Shown in pieces: positions 20,128 through 30,176 of a stretch of DNA of 41,150 bases. Source of the stretch: an uncultured Caballeronia sp. Lineage in GTDB: Bacteria > Pseudomonadota > Gammaproteobacteria > Burkholderiales > Burkholderiaceae. The position numbers and the translations under genes were made by a program. Under the pieces are notes generated by a model. That model saw only the letters and a list, made by a program, of their open reading frames with translations. It made no database searches and was not told where the DNA came from. Numbering within the stretch: position 1 is the first letter of the stretch; each line of letters starts with the position of its first letter. The stretch covers positions 1-41,150 of the forward strand of contig CALNPU010000011.1 in NCBI GenBank assembly GCA_940588625.1. The letters are read 5' to 3'.

Positions 20128-20976
20128 TTCACTGAAGCGTTCAGGTACTGACCCGGCGTCACCGGTTGCAGCTTCGGCACGGCCTGTTTTTCCGCAACCT
20201 TCACGGCGGTATCCACGGCGAGCGCGCCCATCTTGTCCGGGTACTGGTGGATCACGCCAACGAAGTTCGGGTTCTTGTCGACTGCTGCGCGTGCTTCCGG
20301 CATGCCGTCGAAACCGATCACTTTCACGTGGTTCCCCGCCGATTTGCCGGCCACCGCTGCAGCCATAGCGGCGTCATCGCCAAAGCCAAAGATGCCCGCG
20401 AGATCAGGATTCGCCTGCAGCATGTTTTGCGCGGCGCTCAACGCATCGGCGCGTGTGATGCCCGGCTGCACCGCGACGATCTTCACATCGGGACATGCTT
20501 CCAGCGCCTTCTTGAAGCCTGTCACGCGGTCAATCACCGATTGAATCGTCGGATAGTCGATCACACCGACCTTGCCTTTGCCACCCAGCACCTTGCACAT
20601 CAACGCGCCGGCTTGCAGGCCGCCCGCGTAGTTATCGGTGGCAATGTGCGACGCGACTTCAACGCCATGCGCGCTGCACCGTCAGCACGGCAGCCTTCAC
20701 GCCTTTTGAATCCACAAGCGAAATCACGATCACATCGACCTTTTTAGTTACGAAATCCTGGACGTCGGCAATCTGCTTGCTCAGGTCCTGGTTCGCAATC
20801 GCAATATCGATCTGCGCGTGATCCTTCGCCGCTTCCGCCCTCATCACGTTAGCGAGTTCAACGTAGAACGAATGTTGTTGCATGAGCAGCGACGCACCAA
20901 TCTTCACATCGGCGGCGTGAGCGGCCATTGCCGCGAACGTGGTGACGAGGACAACCAAGAGTAAACGACGAAACAT
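20124..20976 (-). pseudogene. Periplasmic sugar-binding protein (RbsB type), internal deletion and frameshift
   Basis: Periplasmic_binding_1-family ligand-binding protein. Signal peptide MFRRLLLVVLVTTFAAMAAHA, mature start ADVKIGASLLMQQHSFYVEL. The N-terminal lobe reads well to DSKGVKAAVLT near 20670. A short internal deletion (about ten residues missing by comparison with the family) plus frameshift then leads to GVEVASHIATDNYAGG and MCKVLGGKGKVGVIDYPTIQ in another frame, down to TGA 20124. Start ATG 20976 is preceded by GGAGAC. It sits 28 bp after the regulator stop, with the ATPase overlapping at its 3' end. Confidence 0.9.
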
Positions 20977-21003
20977 GCAATTGTCTCCAGTTATTGTTTA
21001 GGG

Positions 21004-21815
21004 TTACTGACTACGAAATTCAGGAATCCATTCTTCCCGCCGATGCACGTCCAGTCCGGCCTTGAGAATCAGGTCGAGTGTTGGCGGGTCAATGGCGTCA
21101 TCGAGCACCAGTCCGCCCAGGCGGCTAACGTGGCAGAAAGCCTCGCCATCGCCTTGCAACGCGGGCTGGTAGGCCACGACCACGCTGCGCTTTGCGTTCT
21201 TCAATGCGGCTTTGTATACGCCTGCCAGACGCGGATCGGCGCACAGCAAATTGCCCTCGCGATCAATACCCCGCTTGCCTCCAGCACCACCAGGTCCAGC
21301 GACAGCGCAAACAGCGAGCGCTTGGTGTTCGGCCCAAGCAGCACGATGGAATTGTCATCCAGCGAACCGCCGGTGAGACGCAATTCGCAGCACATGAAAC
21401 GCTGGACGGTCGGCACCATCGAAATGTCGTTGAGCGTCAACGCGAGGTTCGCGCGGTCGGCGAGCAGCGGCAGCAGCTTATGCGTGATCAGACCCGCGCC
21501 AATGAACGCCGACGCATGGTCATCGATGAAATCCGCGGCCATCCGCGCAATCGCCATGTCCGCAGCCTGCCGCATCGCGCCCGAAGGCTCTTCTCCCGCC
21601 AACAGATTCTCTCTAGGCCGCTGGGCGACGTACCGCGCCTTGCCAAACGCCCGAATTAGGTAGTGTTGCTGCTCCAGGTAGTTCAGGTCCGAGCGGATCG
21701 TGACGCTGGAGACGTCGAACGCCGTAGCGAGTTCGTCGACCGACACCTCCCCGCGCTTGCGGACAAGTTCGACGATACGCAGACGCCGATGAAGCGAGTT
21801 CTTGTTGGCCAACAC
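21004..21815 (-). pseudogene. DeoR-family transcriptional regulator of the sugar operon, frameshifted
   Basis: Sugar-phosphate-responsive repressor. The N-terminal winged helix is clear: RLRIVELVRKRGEVSVDELA then FDVSSVTIRSDLNYLEQQHY. The sensor domain (DeoRC) follows with ADFIDDHASAFIGAGLITHK and LTLNDISMVPTVQRF. A frameshift near 21250 displaces the C-terminus (LLCADPRLAGVYKAALKNAKR, VLDDAIDPPTLDLILKAGLDV). I chose GTG 21815 because the open frame further upstream (to 21863) runs through the palindromic operator at 21836-21853. First gene of the decayed operon; the lesion removes part of the sensor domain only, so partial DNA binding cannot be excluded. Confidence 0.88.
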
Positions 21816-21835
21816 GGACGGCACCACCTTTGCAC

Positions 21836-21853
21836 TTTCGTTTCGAAACGAAA
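21836..21853. promoter_or_regulatory. Perfect 18-bp palindromic operator candidate (TTTCGTTTCGAAACGAAA)
   Basis: The sequence TTTCGTTTCGAAACGAAA is an exact inverted repeat lying 21 bp upstream of the DeoR-family GTG start. TTTCG half-site repeats are typical of operators of this regulator family, so autoregulation of the sugar operon is the simplest reading. It is intact although all six genes it would control are broken. Confidence 0.55.
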
Positions 21854-21894
21854 AGCACGCCAAGGAGTTTCTGGCCAGTGTTTACCCGCGCTTT

Positions 21895-23190
21895 CTACCG
21901 CTTCCTATACCAGAGCAAGTAGGTCGCGACGAGAACGACCATGAATGCGAGGCCGTAGAAGAGCATCATGCGGAATTCGTTCGTGAAGGCAGTCGTGGTC
22001 ATGATTGCCGTCATCAAACCCGCCCCAGCCAAACTTCCAAACGGATGCAGCACCATCCAGACGGCGCCGGTCCGTCATAGCAGGCGCGGGAAAAAGAGGT
22101 GCGTGACGAAAATCATCAGCCACGCGAACATCGCCCCGAAGATGGTGATCGACATCATCAAGCCGAACGCCATATCCGGCTAGAACGCGGTCAGAATCGT
22201 GGCCAAGGCAATGCCGCCGCCGGTCGACAAGGACAGCGCGCCGGCGCGTAACCGGCCCGCGACAGGCTGAACATCATGCGCGGTAGAGCTGGCTGTTCAT
22301 CGCGGAAAGCGCCGCGACCAGCACCACGAAGTCGATCACGCCCGCAGCAAACGGCAGGTGCGTCGCGGCCATCACTTTGACGAACGGATTTTCGTCGGTG
22401 CTTGCCTGTGTCCAGGGGACGATTGCGAGCATCAACGCCAGCGTGAGCAGATCAAAAGAGCACCCGGAACACGTTCGAGCAAAACGCTCGCGCCACGGCA
22501 CGTTGCGAGTCACGCGCTTCGCCGGCCGCGACTGTGATCGTCTCGATGTTCAGGTAACTGAAGATGGAAACAATGACCGCGAACCACATGCCCTTCACGC
22601 CGTGGGGAAAAAACCCACCGTGCGCCGTGAAGTTGTTCAGCCCGACGCCGGAAGGACGACACCGGCGCGCCATCACGAACACCGCGCCGAGCAAGATAAA
22701 CACAACGATCGCCACGATTTTCAGCATCGAGAACGCGTATTCGATCACGCCAATCAGCACGGCGGAAAAACCAATGATCCAATACCAGCCCGGCACGTTC
22801 GCGAACCGAACCAGTACTTCATGAACACCGCGACTGCGCTGACCTCGGTACCGACCGCAAATACGACGACCGACCAGTAGTACGCGTAGCGTACAAGAAA
22901 TCCCGCCAGCGGCCCGATGTAAAATTCCGCGTACGCGCCGAACAACCCGGAAGTCGGATGCGCGATGGTCATTTCCGCCAGCGTGCCCATCAGCAACAAC
23001 GCGATCAGCGCGCCGATCGCATAACTCACGCTCGGTCCAACGAAACCGATTGCGAAACCGCTACTTAAAAAAGCCCCGTGCTAATCGCCCCGCCGATAGC
23101 GATCATCGACATCTGTCCGGCGGTCAAACTCCGGTGCAGGCCCTTCTCCCGTTCGACGACGGCCTCGAACGACCCACGTTTAAAGCTCAA
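21895..23190 (-). pseudogene. APC-family amino-acid permease, broken
   Basis: Twelve-helix amino-acid:proton symporter of the AAT/GabP type. TTG 23190 (after AGAGG) starts LSFKRGSFEAVVEREKGLHR, then SMIAIGGAISTGLF where one base is missing beside a T-run and a TAA follows. In other frames: MTIAHPTSGLFGAYAEFYIGP and YYWSVVVFAVGTEVSAVAV; then PGWYWIIGFSAVLIGVIEYA; NIETITVAAGEARDSQRAV; and VLVAALSAMNSQLYRA. An amber codon near 22181-22183 interrupts the 3' part before PDMAFGLMM. It ends at TAG 21895 (YLLWYRKR). At least four lesions. Substrate not assignable. Confidence 0.87.
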
Positions 23191-23218
23191 ATCAACCTCT
23201 TGAAGGCATTTCCACACC

Positions 23219-23246
23219 ACAAACGCGGACGCAAAAAAGCGTTTGT
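23219..23246 (-). terminator. Inverted repeat downstream of clpA, possible terminator
   Basis: ACAAACGC (23219-23226) and GCGTTTGT (23239-23246) form a perfect 8-bp stem just after the clpA stop on the minus strand. The T-run lies inside the loop rather than after the stem, so intrinsic termination is uncertain. Confidence 0.35.
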
Positions 23247-23276
23247 CACCTGACTTCAGTCACCGCTACTATCCTG

Positions 23277-25577
23277 TCACTCGACCTCAACCGCTTCCGG
23301 ATTCGGATTGCGCGGCACCGGACTTTCATCGAACGTAAGCGCCACCTTGTCGTTCTCGTCGACGTCCACCGTTACACGCCCGCCCGACATCAGCTTGCCG
23401 AACAGCAGTTCGTCCGCCAGAGCACGACGGATCGTGTCCTGGATCAGGCGCTGCATGGGACGTGCACCCATCAGCGGGTCGAAACCGTGCTTCGCCAGAT
23501 GCGCGCGCAAGCTGTCGGTGAAGACCGCGTCGACCTTCTTCTCATGCAACTGATCTTCCAGTTGCATCAGGAACTTGTCGACCACCCGCATGATGATTTC
23601 TTCGTCCAGCGAGCGGAAGCTGATGATCTGGTCCAGACGATTGCGGAACTCAGGCGTGAACATCCGCTTGATATCGGCCATTTCTTCGCCGGTTTCCCGA
23701 CGATTCGTGAAACCAATCACCGACTTCTGCATGGCTTCGGCGCCCGCATTCGTCGTCATGATAATGATGACGTTGCGGAAATCCGCCTTGCGGCCGTTGT
23801 TGTCGGTCAGCGTGCCGTGGTCCATCACCTGCAGCAGCACGTTGTAGATATCCGGATGCGCTTTTTCGATTTCGTCGAGCAACAGCACGCAATGCGGCTT
23901 CTTTGTGACGGCTTCTGTCAGCAAACCGCCTTGATCGAATCCGACATATCCCGGCGGCGCACCGATCAGCCTGCTGACCGCGTGACGCTCCATGTACTCG
24001 GACATGTCGAAGCGCAGCAATTCGATACCCAGCGTGAACGCCAATTGCTTGGCCACTTCCGTCTTGCCGACGCCCGTCGGGCCCGAGAACAGGAACGCGC
24101 CAATTGGCTTGTCCGTTTTGCCGAGACCTGCCCGCGCCATCTTGATAGCGGCAGAGAGTGCATCAATCGCCTGATCCTGACCAAACACCACGCTCTTCAG
24201 GTCGCGATCCAGCGTCTGCAACTTGCTGCGATCATCCACTGACACGCTTTGCGCCGGCACGCGCGCGATCTTTGAGATAATCTCTTCGATCTCGTTCTTG
24301 CCAATAGTCTTCTTCTGCTTCGACTTCGGCAGGATGCGTTGCGCCGCGCCCGCCTCGTCGATCACGTCGATAGCCTTGTCGGGCAGATGCCGGTCCGTGA
24401 TAAAGCGTGCCGACAACTCAGCCGCCGCGGACAGCGCACCCGACGAATACTTCACGCCGTGGTGTTCTTCGAAACGCGACTTGAGACCGCGCAGGATCGC
24501 GATAGTCTGCTCGACGGTCGGCTCGGCAACGTCGACCTTCTGGAAACGACGCGATAACGCTGCGTCTTTTTCGAAGATCCCGCGATATTCCGTGAACGTG
24601 GTCGCGCCGATGCACTTCAACTGACCCGACGACAGCGCCGGCTTCAGCAGATTCGATGCATCCAGCGTGCCGCCGGACGCTGCGCCCGCACCAATCAGCG
24701 TGTGAATTTCGTCGATGAACAACACCGCGTGCGGGCGTTCCTTCAACTCCTTTAACACCGTCTTGAGGCGTTGCTCGAAATCGCCACGGTATTTAGTACC
24801 GGCCAGCAATGCGCCCATATCCAGCAAATACACCTGGGCGTCCGCAAGAATATCCGGCACTTCGCCACGCGTAATGTGCCAGGCGAGCCCCTCTGCTATA
24901 GCGGTTTTACCGACGCCGGCCTCACCAACCAGCAGCGGATTGTTCTTTCTGCGACGGCACAGCACTTGCACCACACGCTCGACTTCCAGTTCGCGGCCAA
25001 TCAGCGGATCGATCTTGCCGTCCTTCGCAAGCTGGTTCAGGTTCTGCGTGAACTGCGCAAGTGGCGTTTCCTTTTGCGCAGCCGCGTCTTCCGCTTCGGG
25101 ATTCGCGTCGCTGTTGGCCTTCGCGGCGTCGCCCGTATTCGTCTTCGCGATGCCATGCGAGATGAAATTGACGACGTCCAGGCGCGTCATTCCATGCTGT
25201 TGCAGATAGTAGACGGCATGTGAATCTTTTTCACCGAAGATAGCGACAAGCACGTTCGCGCCGCTCACTTCCTTCTTACCGTTCGATGTCGATTGCACGT
25301 GCATAATCGCGCGCTGAATCACACGTTGAAAACCAAGCGTCGGCTGGGTATCGACGTCGTCCGTGCCGGGCACGGTCGGGGTGTTGTCGTGAATGAAATT
25401 GCGCAAGTTTTGCCGCAAATCTTCAATGTTTGCTGCGCATGCGCGCAACACTTCAGCCGCGGTCGGGTTATCCAACAAGGCCAGTAAAAGATGCTCGACC
25501 GTAATGAACTCGTGCCGCGCCTGACGTGCTTCCATAAACGCCATGTGCAGACTGACTTCCAGTTCCTGGGCAATCAT
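23277..25577 (-). CDS. clpA: ATP-dependent Clp protease ATP-binding subunit ClpA
   Basis: AAA+ unfoldase that feeds substrates to ClpP. 766 residues. N-terminal Clp-N repeats (1-150) bind ClpS; D1 has Walker A GEAGVGKT (about 217) and [14 protein letters not shown]2 has Walker A GPTGVGKT (about 498), Walker [13 protein letters not shown] and the ClpP-docking IGF loop in [17 protein letters not shown]-terminal D2-small domain carries [23 protein letters not shown] 25577 follows GGAGAAAGC and overlaps the clpS stop (ATGA). Fully intact through 2.3 kb, which argues that frameshifts elsewhere in the window are not sequencing noise. Confidence 0.98.
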   Translation of the reverse strand: MIAQELEVSLHMAFMEARQARHEFITVEHLLLALLDNPTAAEVLRACAANIEDLRQNLRNFIHDNTPTVPGTDDVDTQPTLGFQRVIQRAIMHVQSTSNGKKEVSGANVLVAIFGEKDSHAVYYLQQHGMTRLDVVNFISHGIAKTNTGDAAKANSDANPEAEDAAAQKETPLAQFTQNLNQLAKDGKIDPLIGRELEVERVVQVLCRRRKNNPLLVGEAGVGKTAIAEGLAWHITRGEVPDILADAQVYLLDMGALLAGTKYRGDFEQRLKTVLKELKERPHAVLFIDEIHTLIGAGAASGGTLDASNLLKPALSSGQLKCIGATTFTEYRGIFEKDAALSRRFQKVDVAEPTVEQTIAILRGLKSRFEEHHGVKYSSGALSAAAELSARFITDRHLPDKAIDVIDEAGAAQRILPKSKQKKTIGKNEIEEIISKIARVPAQSVSVDDRSKLQTLDRDLKSVVFGQDQAIDALSAAIKMARAGLGKTDKPIGAFLFSGPTGVGKTEVAKQLAFTLGIELLRFDMSEYMERHAVSRLIGAPPGYVGFDQGGLLTEAVTKKPHCVLLLDEIEKAHPDIYNVLLQVMDHGTLTDNNGRKADFRNVIIIMTTNAGAEAMQKSVIGFTNRRETGEEMADIKRMFTPEFRNRLDQIISFRSLDEEIIMRVVDKFLMQLEDQLHEKKVDAVFTDSLRAHLAKHGFDPLMGARPMQRLIQDTIRRALADELLFGKLMSGGRVTVDVDENDKVALTFDESPVPRNPNPEAVEVE

Positions 25578-25888
25578 GCTTTCTCCATCACACACTGCAG
25601 CGGATGACCCGCTTGCCTCGCGTGGCTAACGACTTGCTCAACTTTGGTCGACGCGATATCCCGCGTATAGACCCCACAAACTCCCCTGCCTTCGCGATGA
25701 ACCTTCAGCATGATTTGCGTCGCAGTCTCACGATCTTTATTGAAATGTTCCTGCACGACAAACACGACGAATTCCATCGGCGTGAAGTCGTCATTCAGCA
25801 GCACCACTTTGTACATGGACGGCTGTTTCAGCTTTTGCTCCTGCCGCTCCAGTACGGTGCCATCCTGCTTGTTGGGATTGATCACCAT
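25574..25888 (-). CDS. clpS: ATP-dependent Clp protease adaptor protein ClpS
   Basis: N-recognin adaptor that delivers N-degron substrates to ClpA. 104 residues. A disordered N-terminal tail ([20 protein letters not shown]) is followed by the core [17 protein letters not shown], containing the NDD/M residues of the N-degron pocket, then [20 protein letters not shown] with the conserved His, and [21 protein letters not shown]. It overlaps clpA by four bases, the standard Burkholderiaceae arrangement. Start ATG 25888 is the family N-terminus. Intact. Confidence 0.97.
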   Translation of the reverse strand: MVINPNKQDGTVLERQEQKLKQPSMYKVVLLNDDFTPMEFVVFVVQEHFNKDRETATQIMLKVHREGRGVCGVYTRDIASTKVEQVVSHARQAGHPLQCVMEKA

Positions 25889-26348
25889 ACGCCCATTCTA
25901 AACAACTCGGACAGGTTCGCCATCTCGCCAAAACTCCGTTCGCCGTGAGAACCGAACAGGGCCGCCGCACACTTCGCGCAACCTGTCGCTTGCTGAATTC
26001 CGCCAGCCTTTGTGACAAAGGCCAGCCCTCTTGAAACATCGTTGAATCCAGTATCGCACAGCTCTCAAAAAACGAATTGTCCATGCGGACGCGGGCGGCC
26101 TTGAGCGCCGGATTGGACGCTCTGCCGCTGCGGTTGACTGAGTGACCCAGTTGTTCGAATCACTCGTGCGACTTACTCCTGCAACCCGCTGCGGCTATGG
26201 GTGGCAGCCGCCTGTTGCCTATACTGCCATGTGCGTCGATTATGCGACTTTTCAAGATGGAGTGCTTGTGCGGCGGGATACGCGCAAAGCGGGAAAAACC
26301 CTTGAAATGAGGTCTTTACAACGTCTTCAGCACCATCTCAAAATTTTC
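25889..26348. other. Intergenic region between clpS and cspA
   Basis: No gene is recognised. The region separates two divergent units and should contain the clpSA promoter (minus strand). Short open frames here have no recognisable family and no consistent codon use. Confidence 0.5.
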
Positions 26349-26376
26349 TTGACACTTGATTTAAGAAGATTAAACA
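26349..26376 (+). promoter_or_regulatory. Candidate sigma-70 promoter of cspA with long 5' leader
   Basis: A perfect -35 TTGACA (26349-26354) is followed after 16 bp by TAAACA (26371-26376) as a weak -10. Transcription from here would leave a leader of about 130 nt before the cspA ATG at 26516, matching the long cold-responsive leaders of cspA-family genes. Confidence 0.5.
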
Positions 26377-26515
26377 ATTAATTTGGCACTTTTTTCCGAC
26401 GTGGTTCAGGTGAAGAAAGGCCGCGGTGAGCTTGTGAGGAGGGGGCGGTTCACATTGTGGGTCGCCAAGCTTTTCGAGCGTGCTCGTGGTAGCGACGAGA
26501 GTAAGAGGGGAAGTG

Positions 26516-26722
26516 ATGTCAACTGGTACGGTCAAATGGTTCAACGACGCGAAAGGCTACGGATTCATCACGCCTGATGAAGGCGGCGAGGATCTGTTTG
26601 CACATTTCTCGGCGATACAGATGAATGGTTTCAAGACACTCAAGGAAGGCCAGAAGGTCAGCTTTGAGATCGTCCAGGGACCCAAGGGCAAACAGGCATC
26701 GAACATCCAGGAATCTGCCTGA
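26516..26722 (+). CDS. Cold-shock protein (CspA family)
   Basis: Single cold-shock domain RNA/ssDNA chaperone, 68 residues. RNP1-type KGYGFI at 13-18 and RNP2-type DLFAHF at 26-31; [12 protein letters not shown]-terminus and [10 protein letters not shown] near the end are family-typical. ATG 26516 is chosen over an in-frame GTG at 26480 because the cold-shock domain begins there; GAGGGGAAGTG precedes it. Monocistronic, with its own promoter and terminator. It could be one of several csp paralogues in the genome, so no numbered symbol is given. Confidence 0.96.
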   Translation: MSTGTVKWFNDAKGYGFITPDEGGEDLFAHFSAIQMNGFKTLKEGQKVSFEIVQGPKGKQASNIQESA

Positions 26723-26825
26723 CCGTGTTCGATAGCTCAATGCCATCGAAACCCGACCGCGTGCCGTAAAACCGTACAGGTAAGTGTTTTGGTTATCCGG
26801 CGGTTGAATGGAACGGCGAGATTCA

Positions 26826-26858
26826 ACGGTCCGAATGCACCGCGCTCGGGCCGTTTTT
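26826..26858 (+). terminator. Rho-independent terminator downstream of cspA
   Basis: Stem ACGGTCCGA (26826-26834) pairs with TCGGGCCGT (26846-26854, one G-U pair) around an 11-nt loop and is followed by TTTTT. Position about 100 bp after the cspA stop fits termination of that transcript. Confidence 0.7.
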
Positions 26859-27098
26859 CATTGAGGCGCGGCTGAAGCTGTTTAGCGTCGCGCGAAAAAC
26901 ATCGGCGACCCCACCGAGGAGTCCGTCTTACTTATTGAAAGAAAATATCTGCTGAAAGCGGGCTGGACTGATGGGTGGGAGATTGCCAGCGTTTGCGCCG
27001 ACCGAATGCGTCATTTGTTGGTGAGGCGCCGATTCTCCCAATGCCGTCTATCTAAAATCAAAAGCTGAAAAAATTGAAGGCGACCCCAAGAGGATCCG

Positions 27099-27522
27099 TT
27101 ACGCGTGCTCGTGTTCCGGTCGAACCTTGCGCTGGCGTCCGCCTTTCTTGCCATTTTCCCGGGACGACGCGGCCTCCGCGTCCGACTTGACCGAGCCGGC
27201 GCGGCTCGCCAATTGCTTCATCCAGACCTTTGAACCGTAAATGCCCTCGAACAGCGCAGGCGCGTACAAGTCCACGTTGAGTTTAGGAAAGCGCAAGCCC
27301 CAGCCCCAGCCCGTCGGGGAAATCTCGATCACTTTTAGATCCACGTCGCTCGCGCCGCCGAGACCCTGAATCAGGGCAACCGGGACGGCCAGCGTCACGC
27401 CGTTGTCGAAATCGACCTCTATTTTGGCGATGGAGCGACGGTAGCGCGCTGCGACTGCGCACGGCCCGATCACCTCCCCCGCCTTTCGCCCCGCCGCGAT
27501 GGACTCCATTTGTAATTGCCAT
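27099..27522 (-). pseudogene. DUF2442-family protein, 5' frameshift (partner of DUF4160)
   Basis: DUF2442 proteins are typically encoded beside DUF4160 proteins, a pairing predicted to be toxin-antitoxin-like; no activity is established here. The core VAARYRRSIAKIEVDFDNGV, TLAVPVALIQGLGG and IEISPTGWGWGLRFPKLNVD then LYAPALFEGIYGSKVWMKQL is full length, with a basic Ala/Gly-rich tail ending EHEHA. The natural start MAITN at 27522 is out of frame with the core, so one indel separates them; translation could restart at ATG 27509 (MESIAAGRKAGEVIG) and give a nearly complete protein. Pseudogene or N-terminally altered gene: both are possible. Confidence 0.65.
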
Positions 27523-27756
27523 GAATATCTCTCCAGGCTCCGCACAGGTTGGATAAGGACGGCACAATCAGTTTCGCCACGCGGCCAATACTAGCGTTCG
27601 AAACCTTCCTGTATTGGGGACATCAAGAGGGCCATTCGGGCAATTCAGATCAAACACAATCTCGAATCCTGCTCCTTGCACATGAACGTGTGCCAGCCTG
27701 TGGTCCGCCGGGTAGATCACTACTTGGAGGCCATTCAGCGTAAGGATAGTGGGCAT
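27510..27756 (-). pseudogene. DUF4160-family protein, frameshifted
   Basis: ATG 27756 begins MPTILTLNGLQVVIYPADHR, followed by LAHVHVQGAGFEIVFDLNCP, the characteristic DUF4160 N-terminal half with the HVHV pattern. Near 27620 the frame shifts; the C-terminal half is recovered in another frame as SNASIGRVAKLIVPSLSNLC and GAWRDIHGNYK, ending at the start of the DUF2442 gene. The two genes overlap or abut, as in intact pairs. The single visible lesion makes the DUF4160 partner the more clearly broken one. Confidence 0.75.
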
Positions 27757-27894
27757 GGGACGATCATAAACCTAACAGATAGGTTTCTCAAATCCCTAAC
27801 GCGCCCCCGCGCAATTGCGCTTCGCTTCGTTCGCAGTGCTCAAGTCACGGGAGTGACTTACGCCGCCAGGACTGCGCCAATGCAGGGCGCACAC

Positions 27895-27929
27895 AAAAAA
27901 CCCCCGGCGAGTCAAACTCAATTGGGGTT
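27895..27929 (-). terminator. Rho-independent terminator of icd
   Basis: On the minus strand downstream of icd, AACCCC (27924-27929) pairs with GGGGTT-type sequence (27900-27905) around an 18-nt loop and is followed by a run of six T. Location 33 bp after the icd stop supports it. Confidence 0.6.
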
Positions 27930-27961
27930 CCAGGGACTTCGTGAAATTGCCTGATACGAAC

Positions 27962-29215
27962 TTACATATTTTCGATCAGCACCTGCCCGAAGCCCGAGCA
28001 TGAAACCTGCGTCGCACCTTCCATCAAACGCGCGAAATCATACGTCACGCGCTTTTTCAGAATCGACGCGTCCATCGCTTTGATGATAACGTCCGCCGCT
28101 TCGGTACAGCCGAGGTGGCGCAGCATCATTTCCGCCGACAGGATTTCCGAACCCGGATTCACGTAATCCTTACCCGCATATTTCGGCGCGGTGCCGTGTG
28201 TGGCTTCGAACATGGCCACCGAATCCGACATGTTCGCGCCCGGCGCAATGCCAATACCGCCAACCTGAGCCGCGAGGGCGTCCGACACATAATCGCCGTT
28301 CAGGTTGAGCGTCGCGATCACGTCGTACTCAGCCGGGCGCAGCAGGATCTGCTGGAGGAACGCATCCGCGATAACGTCCTTTAGCACAATGTCGCCGCCC
28401 TTCGGGCTATTGATCTTCATCCACGGACCGCCGTCGATGAGTTCCGCACCGAACTCCTTCTGCGCCAGCGCATAGCCGAAATCACGAAACGCACCTTCCG
28501 TGTATTTCATGATGTTGCCCTTGTGTACGAGCGTGACGGTGTTGCGATTGTGGTCGATGGCGTACTGGATCGCCTTGCGAACCAGTCGCTCCGTGCCTTC
28601 ACGCGACACAGGCTTGACACCGATACCCGACGTATCCGGGAAGCGGATCTTCGTCACACCCATTTCTTCGCGCAGGAACTTGATGACCTTCTTCGCCTCT
28701 TCCGACTCGGCCGCCCATTCGATACCGGCGTAGATGTCTTCCGAGTTCTCGCGGAAGATGACCATGTTGACCTTTTCCGGCTCGCGCACCGGTGAAGGTA
28801 CGCCCTTGAAATACTGCACCGGGCGCAGGCAGACATAGAGGTCGAGTTGCTGGCGCAGCGCGACGTTCAGCGAACGAATGCCGCCACCGACCGGCGTGGT
28901 GAGCGGCCCTTTGATAGAAACGACATATTCCTTCAGCAAGTCCAGCGTTTCATCCGGCAGCCACATGTCCGGGCCATAGACCTTGGTGGCCTTCTCGCCC
29001 GCGAAGATTTCCATCCAGTGGATCTTCTTCTTGCCTGCGTAGGCTTTTTCCACCGCTGCGTCGACGACCTTGATCATCACCGGCGTGATGTCCACACCCG
29101 TACCATCACCTTCGATAAAAGGGATGATCGGCTGGTCGGAAACGTTGAGCGAGTAATCCGCATTAACGGTGATCTTGTCACCGCCCGTCGGAACCTTGAT
29201 GTGCTGATACGGCAT
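27962..29215 (-). CDS. icd: Isocitrate dehydrogenase (NADP-dependent)
   Basis: TCA-cycle oxidative decarboxylation of isocitrate to 2-oxoglutarate. 417 residues, normal length of the E. coli-type enzyme. The substrate/phosphorylation loop [13 protein letters not shown] has the regulatory Ser (S115); [43 protein letters not shown], the metal-binding aspartates in [18 protein letters not shown], and [13 protein letters not shown] are all present. ATG 29215 ([12 protein letters not shown]) follows GGAG; the frame extends four codons upstream without support. Divergent from rluE; the 295-bp gap 29216-29510 holds both promoters. Confidence 0.98.
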   Translation of the reverse strand: MPYQHIKVPTGGDKITVNADYSLNVSDQPIIPFIEGDGTGVDITPVMIKVVDAAVEKAYAGKKKIHWMEIFAGEKATKVYGPDMWLPDETLDLLKEYVVSIKGPLTTPVGGGIRSLNVALRQQLDLYVCLRPVQYFKGVPSPVREPEKVNMVIFRENSEDIYAGIEWAAESEEAKKVIKFLREEMGVTKIRFPDTSGIGVKPVSREGTERLVRKAIQYAIDHNRNTVTLVHKGNIMKYTEGAFRDFGYALAQKEFGAELIDGGPWMKINSPKGGDIVLKDVIADAFLQQILLRPAEYDVIATLNLNGDYVSDALAAQVGGIGIAPGANMSDSVAMFEATHGTAPKYAGKDYVNPGSEILSAEMMLRHLGCTEAADVIIKAMDASILKKRVTYDFARLMEGATQVSCSGFGQVLIENM

Positions 29216-29510
29216 GGTCGACTCCAAAGATGGCTGGGCTAGCTAACTACAGAAATGCGCAGAATGCGTTCGGAAATTCGGCGAAAAGGCGGACGAGCGA
29301 ACGATGGCCGGGGCCGCCAGCGCCAATGCCGGCGCGGCGCCCAAGGCAACCAGACCGGTATTCTAGCCCACCGTGTGGGGAGCCTGCCCGGCACCCGTTC
29401 GTTGCGTTGCAGCAAAACGATGCCCGTGGGCACGGTCCGGACATGACCTGCTGGTGCAGTGGCTGCGATCAGTATTTGCCCGATTCGTCTTATATAAAAC
29501 TAAGGATTTG

Positions 29511-30176
29511 ATGTTTCGGATTATGCATTATATCGCGCCATCTGCCATAGTCGTCGGACTCCCTCGCGCCTCTTGGGCACTACCTCGTTTTCCTATCGAT
29601 TTTCCCGCCATGCCGTTGCTTGCCCTCAACAAACCGTTCGGCACGATCTGTCAATTTTCACCCCACGAAAAGCACCCTTCGCTCGGCGTTTGGGTGAAGA
29701 CGCCCGGCGTTTATCCGACCGGCCGCCTGGACACGGACAGCGAAGGCCTGCTGCTCCTCACTGACGATGGCGCGCTTCAGGCACGTATCGCCGAACCGCG
29801 TCACAAGCTGGTCAAACGGTATTGGGCGCAAGTGGATGGCGCGCCCGACGCGGCCGCTCTCGAGCGTCTGGTCGCGGGCGTCGACCTGGGGGATTTCGTG
29901 ACGCGACCGTGCGGCGTGAAACGGGTGGAACAGGTAGAGCAACTGTGGCCGCGCAACCCGCCCATCCGATACCGCGCCGCTATTCCGACCACCTGGATCG
30001 AACTGTCGATCACCGAGGGTCGTAATCGGCAGGTGCGTCGAATGACCGCAGCAGTCGGGTACCCAACGCTGCGACTCGTGCGCGTAGGTGGCGCACTCGA
30101 TATCTTCACGCTCGGATTAGAGCCGGGTACATCGATCAATCTGGCGCCACGCGCGCCATGGAACGGCATCGTCTGA
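29511..30176 (+). CDS. rluE: 23S rRNA pseudouridine(2457) synthase-type enzyme (RluE)
   Basis: RsuA-family pseudouridine synthase. 221 residues from ATG 29511, preceded by AAGGA; a shorter 188-residue form from ATG 29610 (MPLLALNKPFG) matches many relatives and is equally plausible. Catalytic Asp D74 in TGRLDTDSEGLLLLT; LNKPFGTICQFSPHE, KRYWAQVDGAPD, WPRNPPIRYRAAIPTTWIEL and EGRNRQVRRMTAAVGYPTLR are RluE-like. No S4 domain, as in RluE. Intact. Confidence 0.92.
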   Translation: MFRIMHYIAPSAIVVGLPRASWALPRFPIDFPAMPLLALNKPFGTICQFSPHEKHPSLGVWVKTPGVYPTGRLDTDSEGLLLLTDDGALQARIAEPRHKLVKRYWAQVDGAPDAAALERLVAGVDLGDFVTRPCGVKRVEQVEQLWPRNPPIRYRAAIPTTWIELSITEGRNRQVRRMTAAVGYPTLRLVRVGGALDIFTLGLEPGTSINLAPRAPWNGIV

